DNA of 64,000 nt, from positions 20,222 through 84,221 of the forward strand of contig CACZHW010000012.1 in NCBI GenBank assembly GCA_902781095.1, in the 5' to 3' direction. Numbering within the stretch: the stretch's first letter is position 1; every line of letters starts with the position of its first letter. Under the pieces are notes generated by a model. That model was given only the letters and a program-made list of their open reading frames with translations, had not been told where the DNA came from and made no database searches. This stretch comes from an uncultured Eubacteriales bacterium. GTDB taxonomy: Bacteria > Bacillota > Clostridia > Christensenellales > Aristaeellaceae. Shown here in pieces: positions 61,487 to 64,000 of this stretch. Made by a program: the position numbers and the translations under genes.

Positions 61487-61492
61487 ATTATA
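61487..61492 (-). promoter_or_regulatory. -10 box of the BspA-like gene
   Basis: Perfect TATAAT on the minus strand in an AT-rich stretch, 74 bases before the start codon. No clear -35 hexamer. Confidence 0.5.
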
Positions 61493-61562
61493 TACTATTT
61501 TTAATAAAACACCATAACATAATTACTACATTTTCATTTCAATTCGTCCGTATCCCCTTCCT

Positions 61563-61590
61563 TTTACCAGAAGAATCCGTGTGTTATAAT
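61563..61590 (+). promoter_or_regulatory. Promoter of the aldo/keto reductase gene
   Basis: TTTACC at 61563-61568, 16-base spacer, perfect TATAAT at 61585-61590. Confidence 0.6.
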
Positions 61591-61662
61591 ACCCCTGTCA
61601 CTCTCGCCCGCCCCGCGGGCGCTCCCCCGCCTCTCCGGTTTGCCCGGGAAAGGAACCGCCGC

Positions 61663-62565
61663 ATGAAAAAGCTCTTTGTCCTGCTGCTCATTCTCCCGCT
61701 GCTGCTGACTGCCGCGGGCTGCCCGGCCGAAAACCCGGGCGGCTTCGACTTTAAAAGCCGCACCGTGCTGCTGAACAGCGACTATACCATGCCCATCGCG
61801 GGGCTCGGCACCTATGCGCTGGATGACGAAACCTGCGTGCGCTCCGTCATGGCCCTCATCGAAAACGGCGGCAGGCTCATCGACACCGCCTACATGTACG
61901 GCAACGAGGAGGCCGTCGGCGAGGGCGTCCGCCGCGCCATGGCGGCCTACGGTGTCCCGCGCGAGGACATCTTCGTCATCACAAAGATCTACCCCAGCCA
62001 GTTCGACCGGCCGGAGGAAGCCATCGAGGCGGCGCTTGCCAAGCTGGACCTGGGCTACATCGACATGCTGCTGCTGCACCATCCGGGGAACGGCGACGTG
62101 CAGGCGTACCGCGCCATGGAGCGGTACGCCGCGGAGGGCAAAATCCGTTCCCTCGGGCTCTCCAACTGGTATATCGAGGAGCTGACGGACTTTCTGCCGC
62201 AGGTGAGCGTCACGCCTGCGCTGGTGCAGAACGAAATCCACCCGTATTATCAGGAGCGGGACGTCGTCCCCTTCATCCAGGAAAGGGGAATCGCCGTGCA
62301 GTGCTGGTATCCGCTTGGCGGCCGCGGCTACACGGCCGAACTGCTTAGCGACAGCACCCTCACGGCAATCGCCGAAGCCCACGGCGTTACGGCCGCGCAG
62401 GTCATCCTGCGGTGGGATTTGCAGCGCGGCATCGTCGTAATCCCCGGTTCCTCCAACCCGCAGCACATCCGCGAAAACCTAGACCTGTTCGGCTTCGAGC
62501 TCACCGCGGAAGAGATGGCACAAATTGCCGCGCTGGACCGCGGCGAAAAGCACGACTGGTACTGA
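61663..62565 (+). CDS. Aldo/keto reductase with lipoprotein signal
   Basis: A 300-residue AKR barrel. The tetrad is visible: Asp and Tyr in LIDTAYMYGNE, Lys in FVITKIYPSQF and His in MLLLHHPGNGD; IPGSSNPQHIRENL is the NADP-phosphate loop. Unusually it begins with a lipoprotein signal (MKKLFVLLLILPLLLTAAGC), so it should be exported and lipid-anchored at Cys20. AKRs are normally cytosolic, where NADPH is available. The ATG at 61663 has AAAGGA upstream and the signal continues in frame with the barrel. Confidence 0.88.
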   Translation: MKKLFVLLLILPLLLTAAGCPAENPGGFDFKSRTVLLNSDYTMPIAGLGTYALDDETCVRSVMALIENGGRLIDTAYMYGNEEAVGEGVRRAMAAYGVPREDIFVITKIYPSQFDRPEEAIEAALAKLDLGYIDMLLLHHPGNGDVQAYRAMERYAAEGKIRSLGLSNWYIEELTDFLPQVSVTPALVQNEIHPYYQERDVVPFIQERGIAVQCWYPLGGRGYTAELLSDSTLTAIAEAHGVTAAQVILRWDLQRGIVVIPGSSNPQHIRENLDLFGFELTAEEMAQIAALDRGEKHDWY

Positions 62566-62648
62566 ATGCCCCTTGCCATCCCGCCGAAATGCCCTTATAA
62601 TCCTGCTAAACTGATTCATTCCAATCCAAAAAAGGAGAGTGAACCCGG

Positions 62649-64000
62649 ATGAGAAAGATCACTGTGTTCCGCGGCGACGGCATCGGCCCGGAGATCGTAT
62701 CGGCCGTGCTGGATATCCTGAAGGCCGCACAGGCGCCCCTCGAGTACGAGATCTTCGACGTCGGCAAGGATGAATACGCGAAGAACGGGAAGCTCATTCC
62801 CGACGAGGCCTATGCCTCCTTCGACAGGAACCGCATCCTGCTCAAGAGCCCCATCACCACCCCCATCGGCCACGGCTTCCGTTCCCTCAACGCGTCGCTG
62901 CGCATCAAATACGACCTGTACGCCAACGTACGCCCGGCCAAGTCCAATCCGGCGGTCGTCACGCCCTTCCCGGACGTGGACATCGTGACCTTCCGCGAGA
63001 ACACGGAAGATGTCTACGCCGGCGTGGAAGAGCGCATCTCGGACGACGAGATGCACACCATCAAGATCGTCACCCGCACGAAGTCGGAGCGAATCATCCG
63101 CGACGCCTTCAACTACGCGCGGGCCCACGGCCGCAAAAAGGTCACCTGCGTCCACAAGGCCAACATCATGAAGCTGACGGACGGCCTGTTCCTGGATATC
63201 TTCCACGACATCGGCCACGCCTATCCGGAGATCGAGCAGGAGGACATGATCATCGACGCCACCTGCATGAACATGGTCATGCATCCGGAGCGCTTCGACG
63301 TCGTCGTCACGCTCAACATGTACGGCGATTTGCTCTCCGACCTGACCGCCGGGCTCATCGGCGGCCTCGGCCTGCTGCCCAGCGCCAACCTGGGCACTGA
63401 CTACGCCATGTTTGAGGCCGTCCACGGCTCGGCGCCGGACATCGCCGGCAAGGGCATCGCCAACCCCATCGCCTTCCTCTGGTCCGCCTGCATGCTGCTG
63501 GAGCACATCGGGGAAGACGAAATCTCCCTGAAGCTCTCCCGCCTGAAGCAGGCCGTCAAACAGTTTGCCGCCGGTTATCAGTGGGGGCAGATGGTGGAGC
63601 ATACGGTCGATCCGATGGATTCCGTCGGCACCCTCGCCGCCATGACGGCCCTGTGGATGCAGCTGACAAACGCGGAACGCTATGCCGTACTGGAGACGGA
63701 TTCTCTGCGTGAGCGCACGGAGCTGCTCGAAAAGATGCTGTACGAATTCCTTGAGGTCGCAAAGGTCCAAAACGACGCCGCGCTCTCCCAGCAGGAGGAA
63801 TACCAGAACATCTACAAGGAATCCGCCATCAAAAAACAGATGGAGTACCTGCAGAAGGAACTCGACGAGATGCATCCGGAGAAAGTGACGGATGTGCAGA
63901 AATTTGAGAAAAAAATCGCGGAAGCCGGCATGAACGATACCGCGCGCGGGGAGGCGGAAAAAGTCTTGAACCGCCTGAAGCAGGAGGGCAAGAATTCGCC
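62649..64000 (+). CDS. Isocitrate/isopropylmalate dehydrogenase domain running into Lon-like protease sequence (partial)
   Basis: An open frame of 450 codons reaching the window end. Residues 1-338 are a full NAD-dependent isocitrate dehydrogenase-like domain: GDGIGPEIV, LNASLRIKYDLYANVRP, RENTEDVYAGVE, KANIMKLTDGLF, VTLNMYGDLLSDL and EAVHGSAPDIAGKGIANP. From about residue 340 it continues in frame, without stop or ribosome site, as ERTELLEKMLYEFLEV, a stretch ending KKQMEYLQKELDEM, then FEKKIAEAGM and EKVLNRLKQEG. This matches the helical region of Lon proteases just before their AAA+ module. I checked the reading phase at each 60-base line. AAAAGGAG precedes the ATG. Confidence 0.85.
   Translation, partial: MRKITVFRGDGIGPEIVSAVLDILKAAQAPLEYEIFDVGKDEYAKNGKLIPDEAYASFDRNRILLKSPITTPIGHGFRSLNASLRIKYDLYANVRPAKSNPAVVTPFPDVDIVTFRENTEDVYAGVEERISDDEMHTIKIVTRTKSERIIRDAFNYARAHGRKKVTCVHKANIMKLTDGLFLDIFHDIGHAYPEIEQEDMIIDATCMNMVMHPERFDVVVTLNMYGDLLSDLTAGLIGGLGLLPSANLGTDYAMFEAVHGSAPDIAGKGIANPIAFLWSACMLLEHIGEDEISLKLSRLKQAVKQFAAGYQWGQMVEHTVDPMDSVGTLAAMTALWMQLTNAERYAVLETDSLRERTELLEKMLYEFLEVAKVQNDAALSQQEEYQNIYKESAIKKQMEYLQKELDEMHPEKVTDVQKFEKKIAEAGMNDTARGEAEKVLNRLKQEGKNS

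Overview
The window looks like a chromosomal segment of a GC-rich member of the Bacillota, most likely a gut clostridium (inference). Supporting signs are strong AGGAGG ribosome sites, TTGACA/TATAAT promoters, smpB followed at once by ssrA, LCP, CapA and TelA proteins, an M29 aminopeptidase, a BspA-type leucine-rich repeat protein and tripartite tricarboxylate transporters. No rRNA or tRNA gene was seen; tmRNA is the only structural RNA found.

Region 1 (1-13 kb) is ordinary host sequence. It holds an overlapping DMT exporter/LCP/CapA operon, a TelA gene, and a three-gene operon of aminotransferase, archaeal-type ornithine cyclodeaminase and EutH-like permease. An RpiB-like isomerase, glycogen synthase, a GH13 amylase and smpB-ssrA follow.

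Region 2 (about 13.1-35.6 kb) is an accessory island directly downstream of ssrA, with all its genes except the last on the minus strand. Its left edge is a nine-copy CCCGTAG array with 21-bp period. Next comes an operon running from a serine recombinase, through small proteins that appear to share the recombinase's C-terminal domain, to a degenerate Fic protein and an AcrVA2-family protein. A second operon carries a PARG-type glycohydrolase, two metallophosphoesterases, a GrpB protein, an RHH protein and a small HAD phosphatase. An AT-richer block then carries an unrecognised two-gene membrane/coiled-coil module and an ATPase/TOPRIM/DUF2130 operon, which looks like defence cargo. The right edge has a second, unrelated GTTACC array, also with 21-bp period, and a Vat-type acetyltransferase gene. 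This island is the best candidate for an undescribed system.

Region 3 (35.7-47.5 kb) returns to host-like sequence: a frameshifted MFS transporter, a DMT transporter, an AIM24-like protein, hicAB, dinB, a GltD-like oxidoreductase, an FNT-like channel, an amidohydrolase, an M29 aminopeptidase, an SGNH hydrolase, a peptidoglycan-binding protein and a HAD phosphatase.

Region 4 (47.5-57.7 kb) is a minus-strand catabolic operon: TctCBA uptake, three alpha/beta hydrolases, a DUF3237 protein, an MBL-fold hydrolase and a glucarate dehydratase-type enolase. It is divergent from a LysR regulator that is followed by a LysR HTH fragment.

Region 5 (57.7-64 kb) has a large secreted BspA/Big2 protein with exact 69-bp DNA repeats, a lipoprotein aldo/keto reductase, and an open frame reaching the window end in which a complete isocitrate-dehydrogenase-like domain continues without a stop into Lon-protease-like sequence.
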